Shown here piece by piece: positions 49,624 through 58,885 of a stretch of 64,000 bases of DNA. Source of the stretch: Planctomycetota bacterium (GTDB lineage Bacteria > Planctomycetota > UBA1135 > UBA2386); contig JADJPQ010000027.1 of assembly GCA_016713175.1 (NCBI GenBank), positions 71,134 to 135,133 of the forward strand, in the 5' to 3' direction. The notes beneath the pieces were generated by a model. The model made no database searches. It worked only from the letters and a program-made list of their open reading frames with translations, and was not told the DNA's origin. Within the stretch, counting starts at the first letter, position 1; each line of letters starts with the position of its first letter. Made by a program: the position numbers and the translations under genes.

Positions 49624-51276
49624 CTACTTCGACTCGCCGCGACCGAACACCGCGTCCTGCTGCTCCATGAGGCCCCGCCGCATCCGCAGCTTCTCCTCGA
49701 GCACCCGATTGATCGTGTCCTTGGTGTCCTCGGCCGAACGGACGATGCTCGGCGTGATGAACACGATCAGCGTGGTGCGCGAATCCTGGGTCGTGCGGTT
49801 CTTGAACAGGTAGCCGAGCACCGGGATGTCGCCGAGCAGCGGCAGCTTGACCTCGGACTCGGTCTGGGTCCGCGTCACCAGGCCGCCGAGCACGGCGGTC
49901 TGGCCGGAGCGCAGCAGCACCTTGGTCGCCAACGTGCTCGAGGCCACGCGCGGCAACGCGATCTGGCCTTCCTCGCCACCGGTGCCGACCCGGAACACGT
50001 CGAAGCCGGCTGGCGCCAGCGACGTCGAGCCGGTGCCGGTCAACGCCGTCCGCTGCGGGATCACCTCGAGGATCACCTTGTCGGTGCCCGGGATCAGGTG
50101 CGGCGTGGTCAGCAACTGGAAGCCGATGTTGACCGGCGATTCGTCGCCTTCCTCGAGCGCCAGCAGCAGACCGCCGGCCTGGCCCTGTTCGACGCGCGCC
50201 TGGGCGTAGCGGACCGCCTCGCCGACGAAGATCGTCGAGGTCTGGTGGTCGAGCGCGACGATCTTGGGCGCCTGCAGGATCTCCGAGCGGGTGTCCTTCT
50301 TCAGCAGCCGCAGTGTCGCCGTCACCTGGGTGAAGTCGAGCGCGCCGAACACGACGTTCGGAATGGTGGTGCCGGCCGGATCGTTCTCGGCCTCGGTCGC
50401 GAACGGACCGCGACCCGCCGGGTTGGCGATGATGCTGTCCTCCCAACCGCCGCCGCCGAGATCGAACGGCAACCGGTGCGGGATCGACCCGAGACCCATC
50501 GACGCCGACCAGCCGCTCTTCAGGGTGTCGAGCAGCGTGAAGTTGACCTCGCCCTTCTGCAGCGGCGCCTTGGCGCGCTTGTTCTCGATGTACTCCGATT
50601 CCATGAACGGCATGTACGTCGACTGCGGGCGCACGTAGCGCAGCTGGATGGTCGCGAACTCGAGGTCCTGGCGGATGTTGGCGGCCGACACCACGCGCAG
50701 GATGCCACGCGGTTCCGTGACCACTTCGAAGCCCAGCGTCTTGACCGCGGCGTCGAGCGCATCGCGCCACGGGATGTGCTTCAGGCGCAGCGTGATGTTG
50801 CCCTTGACCTCGGGCGACACCACGATGTTGGCGCCGGAGATCTTGGCGATCGTGTCGATCACCTTGGCGATGTCGGTGTTCTCGAAAGCGAAGTACACCC
50901 GCGGCGGTTTCTCGATCTTCAACACGCCGCCGGCGGCCTCGCTGACGATGCAGCCGGCCTGCTCGGCGACCAGGTCGAGCGCCTGGCGCCAGGCGACATC
51001 CTGCAGTTCGAGGGTCACCGTCTCCTCGATCGCCGGATCCATGATGATGTTGACGCTGGCCTTGCGCTTGATGGTCGCCACCACGTCGCGCAGGTCGCGG
51101 TCCTTCAGCTTGAGCGTCAGGCGACTGCTGCGGTCGCCCTCGGCATCGCTGCGGATCTCGCCTTGGCCCGGCCCCTGACCCGGCGTCGCCGGGGCGGTCT
51201 CCTGGGCGAAACCGCGGGTCGCGAGAACGGCCGCGCTCGCCGCGACAGCCAGGATCCAATTGTTCTTTGCCTGCAT
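49624..51276 (-). CDS. pilQ: Type IV pilus secretin PilQ
   Basis: A 550-residue secretin. The signal peptide ends VLATRGFAQ. Two N-terminal beta-alpha domains of the STN/N0-N1 type follow (LTLKLKDRDLRDVVATIKRK, VNIIMDPAIEETVTLELQDV, then the repeat NIVVSPEVKGNITLRLKHIP). The secretin domain (about 330-530) has VTATLRLLKKDTRSEILQAP, KIVALDHQTSTIFVGEAVRY, VLGGLVTRTQTESEVKLPLL and GDIPVLGYLFKNRTTQDSRT followed by TLIVFITPSIV. It forms the outer-membrane pore for the pilus. It is last in a pilM-N-O-Q run. A strong ribosome site (GGAGAAGGA) precedes ATG 51276. Confidence 0.93.
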   Translation of the reverse strand: MQAKNNWILAVAASAAVLATRGFAQETAPATPGQGPGQGEIRSDAEGDRSSRLTLKLKDRDLRDVVATIKRKASVNIIMDPAIEETVTLELQDVAWRQALDLVAEQAGCIVSEAAGGVLKIEKPPRVYFAFENTDIAKVIDTIAKISGANIVVSPEVKGNITLRLKHIPWRDALDAAVKTLGFEVVTEPRGILRVVSAANIRQDLEFATIQLRYVRPQSTYMPFMESEYIENKRAKAPLQKGEVNFTLLDTLKSGWSASMGLGSIPHRLPFDLGGGGWEDSIIANPAGRGPFATEAENDPAGTTIPNVVFGALDFTQVTATLRLLKKDTRSEILQAPKIVALDHQTSTIFVGEAVRYAQARVEQGQAGGLLLALEEGDESPVNIGFQLLTTPHLIPGTDKVILEVIPQRTALTGTGSTSLAPAGFDVFRVGTGGEEGQIALPRVASSTLATKVLLRSGQTAVLGGLVTRTQTESEVKLPLLGDIPVLGYLFKNRTTQDSRTTLIVFITPSIVRSAEDTKDTINRVLEEKLRMRRGLMEQQDAVFGRGESK

Positions 51277-51423
51277 CTTCGATCCTTCTCCCCGGAACGG
51301 GACGTCGGCGGTGTCGCGGCGGCTGGCCGCGGCGGGGACGCCGACTCGGTCCCTGGTCATTTCGTCGCTCGATCCCGCCGACCTTGAGCGGATCTCGTCG
51401 ATCCGCCGCGATCGGCCCACCAT

Positions 51424-52858
51424 TCACAACGTGCGCACCAGCGTCAGGCCGCGGAACACGAACCGGACGCTCTCTTCCTCGACTTTCTGCACCAGCAGAT
51501 CGTCGCTGACGTACTCGCCTTCCTCGAAGACCTCGCCGTTCAGCAGCAGGCCCGAACGACCATCCTGGTTGACCAGCACGCCGGTCACCTTCAGGTCGAG
51601 CTGTTGGAACTCGATCGCCGTGGTCGCCTTCAGGTGCAGCGTCTTGGCCCGCACCGCCAGGTCATGGCGCGGATCGGCGTCCGGCACCGCCGCCGCGCGG
51701 CCACCGCCTCGTAGCGCTGCCGCGCCTCCTCGAGCTGGCCGTCTGCCGCAGTCTTTCTCCATCTCGCCGATCAGCTGTCGCCAGGTCGGCCTCGGCAGAT
51801 GCGGATCCGGCGACGCCGTCGCTTGCCCTGCTCCACCGCCTCGCAGTTCCTTCAGCGGCTCCACGACCTCCCGCCACCAGCGCCTTGGCAGGGCGCGAAG
51901 GTGATGCGGCTGACCGTCCTCGTCGAGTGCTCGGCGGCCAGCAGTTCCGGCGACCTCTTGAGTCGCTTTCGATGGTGACTGCTCGAACATCGTGTCGTCC
52001 TGGGCTGCCGCATCCGCGCGGCATCGTCGCGCAGCCGGTCAACGATCCCGCCGATGACGCTCTCGACCAGTCCCGCTGCTCGGCGGGGCAAGGCCCGCCG
52101 CGGCCGTCGTCGGTCAGCCGTTCGCGCGGATCGACAAAGATGTCGCGGCGGCCCTGCGAGCCGCGATGGTCCCACTTCTCGATGGTGACCGGGGAGGTGC
52201 GCTTGAAGATCTCCTCGCGCAGTTCCTCCTTCTTCCGGTCGTAGTCGGGGATCTGCACGTCCTGGCCGGCATTCTTGCCGTTGTACGTGTAGGTCTCCAT
52301 CGTCAGCTTGATGGCGTGCACAGCGTCGCCTTCGCGCGTCTCCTCGCCCTTCTTGTTGCCGCTGGCGCCCGACTGGATCGCGAACTCGGTGATGTTCACG
52401 AACCGCTCGTAGTTCTCGACCAGGTTCACGAACTTGAGGAACTCCCACAGCGTCGCCGTCATCTCGTAGGTAGTCGATCGGGCGAACCGCCCGGTCGCTT
52501 TGCCGGACTTGTGCTCGCGCGGCGTGAACGCCGTGACGGCGATGCCGGACTGCCTGGCGAACTGGTTCAGCGTCCTGGTGAACGTGATCAGGTCCTTGTT
52601 CTCCGGCAGGATCTGCACGTACTCGTCGAGGTTCTCGCGCAGGATGATGACCTCCTTCTCGATCCCGGGAATCTGCGCGATCTTCTGGTCGGCGGCGGCG
52701 ATCGCCGTGCGGTGCTGCTCGATCTTGCCCTCCATCTCCTCGATCAGGCCCTGCGCGTACCAGACGCCGCCCACCGCCGGGCAGGCAGGCGCCGAGCGCC
52801 AGCCGCCGATCGCCAGCAACTTCTGCTTCTTTGGTCCATCCTGGCCATGGTCGGTCAC
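51424..52858 (-). CDS. pilO: PilO-like protein with PilP/GspB-like C-terminus, frameshifted
   Basis: From GTG 52858 the first frame gives a membrane helix region, a coiled coil (LIEEMEGKIEQHRTAIAAAD), and the PilO-type ferredoxin-like domain (FTRTLNQFARQSGIAVTAFT, FLKFVNLVENYERFVNITEF). From about 52065 the frame breaks repeatedly; LVESVIGGIVDRLRDDAARM, SPELLAAEHSTRTVSRIT, WWREVVEPLKELR, ADGQLEEARQRYEAVAA and LAVRAKTLHLKATTAIEFQQ lie in alternating frames, ending LLLNGEVFEEGEYVSDDLLV. At least three indels are needed. PilO with PilN and PilM forms the inner-membrane alignment complex; the C-terminal part may replace the absent pilP. Confidence 0.65.
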
Positions 52859-52859
52859 C

Positions 52860-53516
52860 TCACTTCTTCGGGGCGCCGCGGGCCTTCTTGTCCTTCTTGA
52901 CCGGCTTCGCCTCGATCACGGTCGGGGCGAACTGCATCGACAGATCGAACCGGAACGACTCGGCCGGCGTCCTGGTCTTGTCGAGGTCGATCTTGCCGCC
53001 CGGCTGCGACTTGGCGATCAGGTCCTTGACGAACGGTGCCGCCTCGAGGTCCTCGTGCAGGTTGGCGACGCGGAACATCTCGCCGCCCTGCACCGCGCCC
53101 GGCAGCTTGACCGTCGCCCCCTTCTTGGGATCGGTCTTGATCGTCAGCGAATCGAACCAACCGAGATGGCGTTCGATGTCGTTGTTGTTGTTGACGACGT
53201 CGATCAGTTCGTCGCAGAACTTCGACCATAGCCGCCGCGACTTGCCGATGTCGGTGATCGTCTGCACGCGGTTGGTGTAGTCCTTCAGGTTGGCCTCGAG
53301 CTTGTCGTAGTAGGCCCCTTTCCTGCCTTCTCGGCGAGCTTGGCCTCGCCATCCCGCCCTCGCCTGCTCGGCCGCGCCGAGGTCCCCGAAGTAGACGATG
53401 CCGAACCAGCCGATGGCGGCGCTGCAGGAGGCGCGATGCCACCAGGCGATCAACACACGGGCGGACATCGCGGTGCCACGGCGCAGTTCGACGGGCAGCA
53501 GATTGATGCGGATCAC
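52860..53516 (-). CDS. pilN: PilN-like type IV pilus assembly protein
   Basis: A 218-residue protein starting VIRINLLPVELRRG, the characteristic PilN N-terminus that binds PilM. One membrane helix follows (about 18-40), then a coiled-coil (YYDKLEANLKDYTNRVQTIT) and a ferredoxin-like periplasmic domain (LWSKFCDELIDVVNNNNDIE, WFDSLTIKTDPKKGATVKLP). The helix region reads oddly (WWHRASCSAAIGWFGIVYFG, then RAGWRGQARREGRKG), suggesting a compensating pair of frameshifts. The start is GTG 53516; pilO begins 1 bp after the stop. Confidence 0.8.
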   Translation of the reverse strand: MIRINLLPVELRRGTAMSARVLIAWWHRASCSAAIGWFGIVYFGDLGAAEQARAGWRGQARREGRKGAYYDKLEANLKDYTNRVQTITDIGKSRRLWSKFCDELIDVVNNNNDIERHLGWFDSLTIKTDPKKGATVKLPGAVQGGEMFRVANLHEDLEAAPFVKDLIAKSQPGGKIDLDKTRTPAESFRFDLSMQFAPTVIEAKPVKKDKKARGAPKK

Positions 53517-53564
53517 TGGGGGTCCTCCGGTCGACGCCGCGGCGAGGCCGAGCGCCACCGCGAG

Positions 53565-54550
53565 TTAGGGCGCCAGCTGGTTGAGCGCCTCGACGTCGAC
53601 GTTGTCGGCCTTGACCTTCAGGCCCTCGATCGGGTTCCAGGTCTTGGTGCGCTTCTCGAAGATCTTCTCCAGCCTCTCCTCGAGGAACGGCAGCAGCACC
53701 GAGCCGCCGCTGAGCAGGACGTCCTGCACCTCGCCGTCGAACTGGTTCTCGAAGAAGTCGAACGACAGGTTGATCTCGTTGCCGAGATCCTCGAGCACCT
53801 GGGCGACGGCCTCCTGCACGACGCCGGCCTGGTCGCCGGGCTCGCGCTTGAGCGCCTCGGCCTGCGTCTGCTCCATGCCAAAACGCCGCATGATCGCGTT
53901 GGTCAGGTCCTGCCCGCCCATCGGCACCTCGCGCGCGAAGCAGCTCACGTTGTCGCGCAGGATGTTGATCCTCGACTTGCAGCCGCCGATGTCGATCAGC
54001 GCCACCGTACGTTCCGCTTCCTGGATGCCGGGATTGACCATCTCCGACAGCTCGAAGGCGTTGCCGAGCGCGAAGCCGTCGACGCCGACGCTGACCGGCT
54101 GCAGGCCGAGATCGATCAGCTGCCGGGCATGGTCCTCGACCACCGTCTTCTTGGCCGCGACCAGCAGCACCTTCATTTCCGGCTTGCCCTCCACGGTCGT
54201 GGTCGAACCGAGCTTCTGCGCGGCGATCTCGACCTCGGCAACGTCGAACGGGATGTACTTGTCGGCCTCGAGGTGACCGCCTGCAGCACCTTGTCCTCCG
54301 ACATCTCGGCCATCGAGATGTAGCGGAAGATCACGTTCTTGCCGCTGACCGCCGTCGCCACCCGCTTGCTGCGGAACTTGGCGGCGCGCATCAACTCGGC
54401 GATCGCGTCCTGCCGCGCCGATTCGGACGTGACGTCGACCTGGGCGTAGCCGGTGATCAGGAAGTCGTACTTCTCCTGGGTCAGTTCGACGGCCTTGATG
54501 CAACTCGTGCCGATGTCGAGTCCGACGATGCTCTTCTTCTGCTTCAGCAT
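53565..54550 (-). CDS. pilM: PilM-like cytoplasmic actin-fold protein, one frameshift
   Basis: PilM is the cytoplasmic ATP-binding, actin/FtsA-like partner of PilN. Frame 1 gives LKQKKSIVGLDIGTSCIKAV (phosphate-1 loop), ITGYAQVDVTSES and SGKNVIFRYISMAEMSEDKV to about 54275. The next frame continues LEADKYIPFDVAEVEIAAQK, VSVGVDGFALGNAFEL, TVALIDIGGCKSRINILRDN (phosphate-2), VPMGGQDLTNAIMRRFGMEQ and VLLSGGSVLLPFLEERLEKI (adenosine motif). One missing base near 54272 joins them, so a full-length protein of about 328 residues is likely in the organism. Confidence 0.85.
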
Positions 54551-54712
54551 TGGGAACGTTCCTTCGGGGATGCCAGCCCGAGGCCCTATCGGCAGTTCCT
54601 GGTCGCCGGATTGAGGCCTGCCAACGGTCGCGCGTTGCCCGCGGGCCCGGGCCGGTAGCGTTCCTGGACCCTCAGCCGCGAAAGCCGGGCGCGGCCCCGG
54701 GTCCGCGAGCCG

Positions 54713-55002
54713 TCAGTCCTCGCCGAAGTTCGCCGCGACCAGTTCGGCCAGGGCCCGCAGCATCGGCTCGGCGTCGGGCCCTTCGGCCGCAGTTCGAGTT
54801 CGGTGCCGCGTTCGGCAGCCAGCATCATCATCGCCATGATCGACTTGCCGTCGACGCGCTCGTCGCCATCGGTCCGCCCGACGGTCAGCCTCGCCGCATA
54901 GGCATTCGCCGTCTGCACGAACAGATGCGCCGGCCGAGCATGCAGACCGTGCTTGTTCTGCAACGTCACGCGGGTCGTGCAAACCTGGCTCGGATCGCCC
55001 AT
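54713..55002 (-). CDS. ptsH: HPr/NPr-like phosphocarrier, one frameshift
   Basis: An about 96-residue HPr-family protein. It has the active-site block QNKHGLHARPAHLFVQTANA with His21 of HGLHARPA, and VDGKSIMAMMMLAAERGTEL with the regulatory-Ser position. After LELRPKG the frame shifts in a G/C run and continues PDAEPMLRALAELVAANFGED to a stop at 54713. HPr with PtsN, HPF and RpoN upstream is the arrangement of the nitrogen phosphotransferase (PTS-Ntr) cluster. Confidence 0.85.
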
Positions 55003-55048
55003 GGTCTCGTGGAACAACGGTGGTTCTGCGACTGGCGCTCAGGGGCGC

Positions 55049-55513
55049 TCAGGTCTTGGGCGTCATCTCGCGCAGCAGTTCGCGCAACGCCGCCTCGTCG
55101 CGGGCATCGAGGAAGAAGCGCCGGAAATCGGCCGAACGCGCCAGCGTCGAGATCCAGCGCAGGCACTGCAGGTGGTTCTCCGGTTCACCGCTCGGCGCCA
55201 CCAGCAAGAACATGATGTGCACCGGCCGACCGTCGATCGCCTGCCACTCGATTCCGGGCTTGCTGCGCGCCAGCACCAGCGCCGTCTCCTTGACGTCGTC
55301 GCCCTTGGCGTGCGGCACCGCCACGCCGTTGCCGAGGCCGGTGCTGCCGATCGACTCGCGTTCGGCCAGCTTCTTGGCCAGGGCGGTCTGGCCCTTCTTG
55401 CCGAACAGACCGGCGTCGTGGGCGTTCTTCAGCAGCTCCTTGAGCGCTGCGTCCTTGGTCTTGGCCGCGATCTCCGCGACGATGCAGGCGGCGGCGACCA
55501 GCTTCTGGATCAT
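55049..55513 (-). CDS. ptsN: PTS EIIA-Ntr-like protein
   Basis: A 154-residue EIIA domain of the fructose/nitrogen type. ESIGSTGLGNGVAVPHAKGD carries the phosphorylated His68. HIMFLLVAPSGEPENHLQCL is the conserved second strand. The C-terminal helix is ADFRRFFLDARDEAALRELL. PtsN proteins regulate rather than transport, linking phosphorelay to sigma-54 and K+ or nitrogen status. It lies between hpf and ptsH. Confidence 0.9.
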   Translation of the reverse strand: MIQKLVAAACIVAEIAAKTKDAALKELLKNAHDAGLFGKKGQTALAKKLAERESIGSTGLGNGVAVPHAKGDDVKETALVLARSKPGIEWQAIDGRPVHIMFLLVAPSGEPENHLQCLRWISTLARSADFRRFFLDARDEAALRELLREMTPKT

Positions 55514-55546
55514 GTGCAGGTTGGAAAGCGAAAGGGGCGCTTCGTC

Positions 55547-55954
55547 TTAGCCCTTCAGCGTCCGACGGACAACGTCCTCGTAGGTCTCCTCATCCCGATC
55601 GACCTTACCCTTGCCAGCAGAACGAGTTGTGCGCCGCCCCGCCTGCTTGTGGTCCTTCAGTTTCTCCTTCTGCTTCTTCAACTGCTTCTCCATCTTCTCG
55701 ATCAGCTGGTCGATCGTGGCCGCGAACGACCGGGCCCGGTCACGGGCCACCAGCGGCGCGCCGCGCCGCATGTGCGCGATCAGTTCGACCTCCGGATTCT
55801 CGTGCGCATGGTCGGCGATGACCTCGATGCGCTCGACCCGATCGTTGTAGCGGGCGAGCTTGGCCAGCTTCTTCAGCGCGTGGCTCTGCATCCGTTCGGT
55901 GATGTGGTCGTGACGCCCCTTGAACTCGATCGCGACGGCGCTTGGTTCGCTCAT
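55547..55954 (-). CDS. hpf: Ribosome hibernation-promoting factor
   Basis: A 135-residue HPF/RaiA. It begins AIEFKGRHDHITERMQSHAL and continues KKLAKLARYNDRVERIEVIA, VELIAHMRRGAPLVARDRAR and SFAATIDQLIEKMEKQLKKQ. The tail (about 105-135) is charged, between short HPF and long HPF in length. HPF stabilises inactive ribosomes. Its start overlaps the truA stop by 4 bp; ptsN and ptsH follow. Confidence 0.9.
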   Translation of the reverse strand: MSEPSAVAIEFKGRHDHITERMQSHALKKLAKLARYNDRVERIEVIADHAHENPEVELIAHMRRGAPLVARDRARSFAATIDQLIEKMEKQLKKQKEKLKDHKQAGRRTTRSAGKGKVDRDEETYEDVVRRTLKG

Positions 55955-56778
55955 TCTGCCATCTGATCGGCAGCGATGGTCGATGGCAAGCGCGACTCAC
56001 CTGGCGGTGGCGCCGGCTCCGCGGGCAGCAACTGCGGCTCGTACAGCACCGACAGCAGGTACAGTCCGCCGGCCGGCGCCGTCGCCCCGGCCCGCCGCCG
56101 ATCGGCCGCCGCCAACACGTCGCCGACCCACGCCGGCGACCGCCGGCCAAGCCCGACGTCGAGCAACGTTCCGGCGATCGTGCGCACCATGTTGTACAGG
56201 AACCCATCCCCCTGGACGCACAGGTCGAAGCCGTGGCGGCGCTGCACCAGGTGGATCCGTTGCAACGTCCGGACGGTGCCGTGCCGGCGCACGTAGCCCG
56301 GATTGGTCGCGAACGACGCGAAGTCGTGCCGACCGCGCAGCAGCGCGGCTGCCGCGCGCATCGCCGGCAGGTCCACCGCGCGGCGCACCCAATGGTAGTA
56401 GCCTCGCGCGATCGCCGGCCGCACCGGTGAGGCCACGACGCGATAGACGTAGCGCTTGCCCTTGGCGTGGAACCGCGCGTGGAACCCATCGGGCGCCGGT
56501 TGGACCGCCTGCACGGCGATGTCCGGCGGCAGGTTGGCGTTCATCGCCAACCGCAACGAGCCCGGCTCCCAGACCCGCGGCAGCACGACGTGCGCTGCCA
56601 TCGCCAACGCATGCACACCGGCATCGGTGCGACCGGCGCCTTCCACGTGGATCGGCCCGCCCGAAATCTGCACCGCCGCCCGTTCGACGCGTTCCTGCAC
56701 GGTGTCCTGGCCGGCCTGGCGTTGCCAGCCGGCGTAGGGCAGGCCGTCGTAGGCGATGGTCAGCAGGTAGGTCGGCAC
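55951..56778 (-). CDS. truA: tRNA pseudouridine(38-40) synthase
   Basis: A 275-residue TruA. It starts VPTYLLTIAYDGLPYAGWQR, has the catalytic Asp52 in GAGRTDAGVHA, DGFHARFHAKGKRYVYRV, HDFASFATNPGYVRRHGTVR and FLYNMVRTIAGTLLDVGLGR. All TruA blocks are in place. The GTG at 56778 is chosen as start; the upstream frame is low complexity. It overlaps hpf by 4 bp. Confidence 0.93.
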   Translation of the reverse strand: MPTYLLTIAYDGLPYAGWQRQAGQDTVQERVERAAVQISGGPIHVEGAGRTDAGVHALAMAAHVVLPRVWEPGSLRLAMNANLPPDIAVQAVQPAPDGFHARFHAKGKRYVYRVVASPVRPAIARGYYHWVRRAVDLPAMRAAAALLRGRHDFASFATNPGYVRRHGTVRTLQRIHLVQRRHGFDLCVQGDGFLYNMVRTIAGTLLDVGLGRRSPAWVGDVLAAADRRRAGATAPAGGLYLLSVLYEPQLLPAEPAPPPGESRLPSTIAADQMAE

Positions 56779-56809
56779 CGCCCGCAGATTACCAGCGCGG
56801 CGCCGAACG

Positions 56810-57430
56810 TCAGTTGCGCGTCCAGATCCAGGTGAACGCCATGCCGACGCCACCCAGCGCGGCGCCGATGCCGGCGAACACCGGATTGGCGAGCGTGACC
56901 CAGACCGCAGCCGCGCCGCCGATGCCGACTGCCAGCACGAGGAATGGCAACGCCGCACCGAACGCGCCCAACCGCGGCGGCTGCCGGAACGGGCGCTGCG
57001 GCCGCGGCGCATCGAGCATCTTGCCGCGCGCTTCGCCCGCCGGCGCCGGCGTTGGCACCGTCGGCGCTGCCGGCACCGCCAGGCGCGCCGCGGCGCCGGG
57101 TGCCGTCGCCGCCGGCTTGCGCCCGCAGTCCGGTCGCGCGCTCACGGCCCGTTCGGGTCGTCGCGCCGTCGGCGCCGGCGCCGGATCGTCCGGCACCTCG
57201 CCCAGGATGTCGGCACCGAAGTCGAGGCCGGACTCGGCGCCGCCCGGCGACAACAACCCGCCGCCGCCGTCGGTCGGCAGATCCCAGCTCGAGTCGGCCG
57301 CCGGCGGCGGCGCACTCGTGTCGAACAGGATGTCGTCCGCCGCCGGTTCGGCTGCCGGCTCGCCAGGCTTGCCGAGTTTGACCTGTCCGAACGAATACGG
57401 GTCGTGCTGCTTGTGTTTCTTGCTGCTCAT
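56810..57430 (-). CDS. Hypothetical protein, disordered with two C-terminal helices
   Basis: A 206-residue protein: MSSKKHKQHDPYSFGQVKLG, then a long Pro/Ala/Asp-rich disordered region, and two hydrophobic helices near the end (FGAALPFLVLAVGIGGAAAV and VFAGIGAALGGVGMAFTWIW). Probably a membrane-anchored protein of the inner membrane. No family recognised. It lies between rpoN and truA and overlaps the rpoN stop by 4 bp. Confidence 0.6.
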   Translation of the reverse strand: MSSKKHKQHDPYSFGQVKLGKPGEPAAEPAADDILFDTSAPPPAADSSWDLPTDGGGGLLSPGGAESGLDFGADILGEVPDDPAPAPTARRPERAVSARPDCGRKPAATAPGAAARLAVPAAPTVPTPAPAGEARGKMLDAPRPQRPFRQPPRLGAFGAALPFLVLAVGIGGAAAVWVTLANPVFAGIGAALGGVGMAFTWIWTRN

Positions 57431-58833
57431 GCTCCGCCCTCGTGCCGCCGCCGCCGGTAGCTGGATGCGATGCCCAGCTCCTTGCGGTACTTCGTGACCG
57501 TCCGTCGCGCCACCTCGATGCCGCGTTGCCGAAGCGCCGCGACCAGGTCGTCGTCCGACAGCGGGTGCCGCTTGTCCTCTTGCTCGATCAGTTCGCCGAG
57601 CCGTTGCGCGACCGCCATCTTGCCATGCCCCTGCTCGGCGACCGCATCGCCGCGACCGCCGTCGAAGAAGTCGCGCAGCAGGAACACGCCGCGTTCGGTC
57701 TGCACGTACTTGCCGGCGATCGCCCGGCTGACCGTCGACGTGTGCAGGCCCAGCCGCTCGGCAATCTCGGCCATCCGCAGCGGCCGGATCGCCGCCCGCC
57801 CTTCGATCAGGAACGGCTTCTGTTCGTGCATCACCGCGGCCACGACCGCCAGCAGCGTGTCCTGGCGATGCGAGATCGCGCCGATCAGATCCTTGGCCGA
57901 GCGCACCTTGGCGCGCAGATAGGCGCGCACCGAGCGGTCGACACTGCGGTCTTCGGCCAGCGACGCGTACTCCGGCGACACCGCCAGTTCCGGCAGACTC
58001 CGATCGTCGAGCGCGACCTTGACCTCGCCGTCCGCGAGCCAGGCGAAAGCCTCGGGCCGGACGGGGGCCGCCGCCTGCGTGCCGAACGCGGCGCCCGGGC
58101 GCGGATCCAGTTCGCCGATCCGCCGGACCAGCGCCTGCAGGTCGTCGAGCGAGATCGCCAGCGCGCGCGCCACTTCCGGCAGCTTGTTGCGCGCCAGGGC
58201 ATCGAGGTGTTCGCGGAGCAACCGTTCGATCGTCGGCAGGTCCGGATCGCCGGCAGCCTGCAGCAACATCGACTCGATCGGCGAACTGGCGCCGATACCG
58301 GCCGGCTGCAGCGACTGCAGGACGCCGAGGGCCTCGGCCAGCAGTTCGAGCCCGATCCCGCTCGCCGCCGCGATCTCGGCGACCGGCACGAGCAGCAGGC
58401 CCCGTTCATCGAGGTTCTCGGCCAACAAGATCACCGCCGCGGCGAGCTCCTTCGGCAATCCCTCCCACGCCACTTGCAGGCTGACGTAGTCGACCAGCGA
58501 CTCGACTTCGGCGCCGGACTGGTTCTCCAGGAACGCCCGCTTGCCGTCCTCGCCGTCGTCGTCCCCACCGGATCCACGCGCCACCGGCTCCTGCCAGCCG
58601 CTCTCCTCCCAGTCGGGCCGCGGCGGCGGTGTCGCTGCCGGCAACACTTCGGCGACCGGCGCGACCTCGAGGGTCTCGTTCTGCTGCAGTTCCTCGTCGA
58701 TGCGAGTCAACAGTTCGGCCGTGGCGAGCTGCAGGATCTCGATGGACTGCAGCATCTGCGGCAGCAGCGCCATGCGCTGTTCCTGCCGCTGGCTCATGCG
58801 GACTTGCAGGCTCATGTTCGGAACTCGGTCCAT
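57427..58833 (-). CDS. rpoN: RNA polymerase sigma-54 factor
   Basis: About 468 residues. Region I is Gln-rich (MSLQVRMSQRQEQRMALLPQ and LQSIEILQLATAELLTRIDE). The acidic region II follows, then the core-binding domain (SLVDYVSLQVAWEGLPKELA, VLQSLQPAGIGASSPIESML). The DNA-binding region has RMAEIAERLGLHTSTVSRAI for -12 recognition and the RpoN box ARRTVTKYRKELGI for -24. Sigma-54 needs enhancer-binding ATPases, none of which is in the window. The exact start is uncertain: GTG 58848, ATG 58833 or ATG 58815. Confidence 0.92.
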   Translation of the reverse strand: MDRVPNMSLQVRMSQRQEQRMALLPQMLQSIEILQLATAELLTRIDEELQQNETLEVAPVAEVLPAATPPPRPDWEESGWQEPVARGSGGDDDGEDGKRAFLENQSGAEVESLVDYVSLQVAWEGLPKELAAAVILLAENLDERGLLLVPVAEIAAASGIGLELLAEALGVLQSLQPAGIGASSPIESMLLQAAGDPDLPTIERLLREHLDALARNKLPEVARALAISLDDLQALVRRIGELDPRPGAAFGTQAAAPVRPEAFAWLADGEVKVALDDRSLPELAVSPEYASLAEDRSVDRSVRAYLRAKVRSAKDLIGAISHRQDTLLAVVAAVMHEQKPFLIEGRAAIRPLRMAEIAERLGLHTSTVSRAIAGKYVQTERGVFLLRDFFDGGRGDAVAEQGHGKMAVAQRLGELIEQEDKRHPLSDDDLVAALRQRGIEVARRTVTKYRKELGIASSYRRRRHEGGA

Positions 58834-58885
58834 GCCGAGTTTCGACACACTGCACCGGATTCTTGAGCAGTCCGCCCGCCGATCG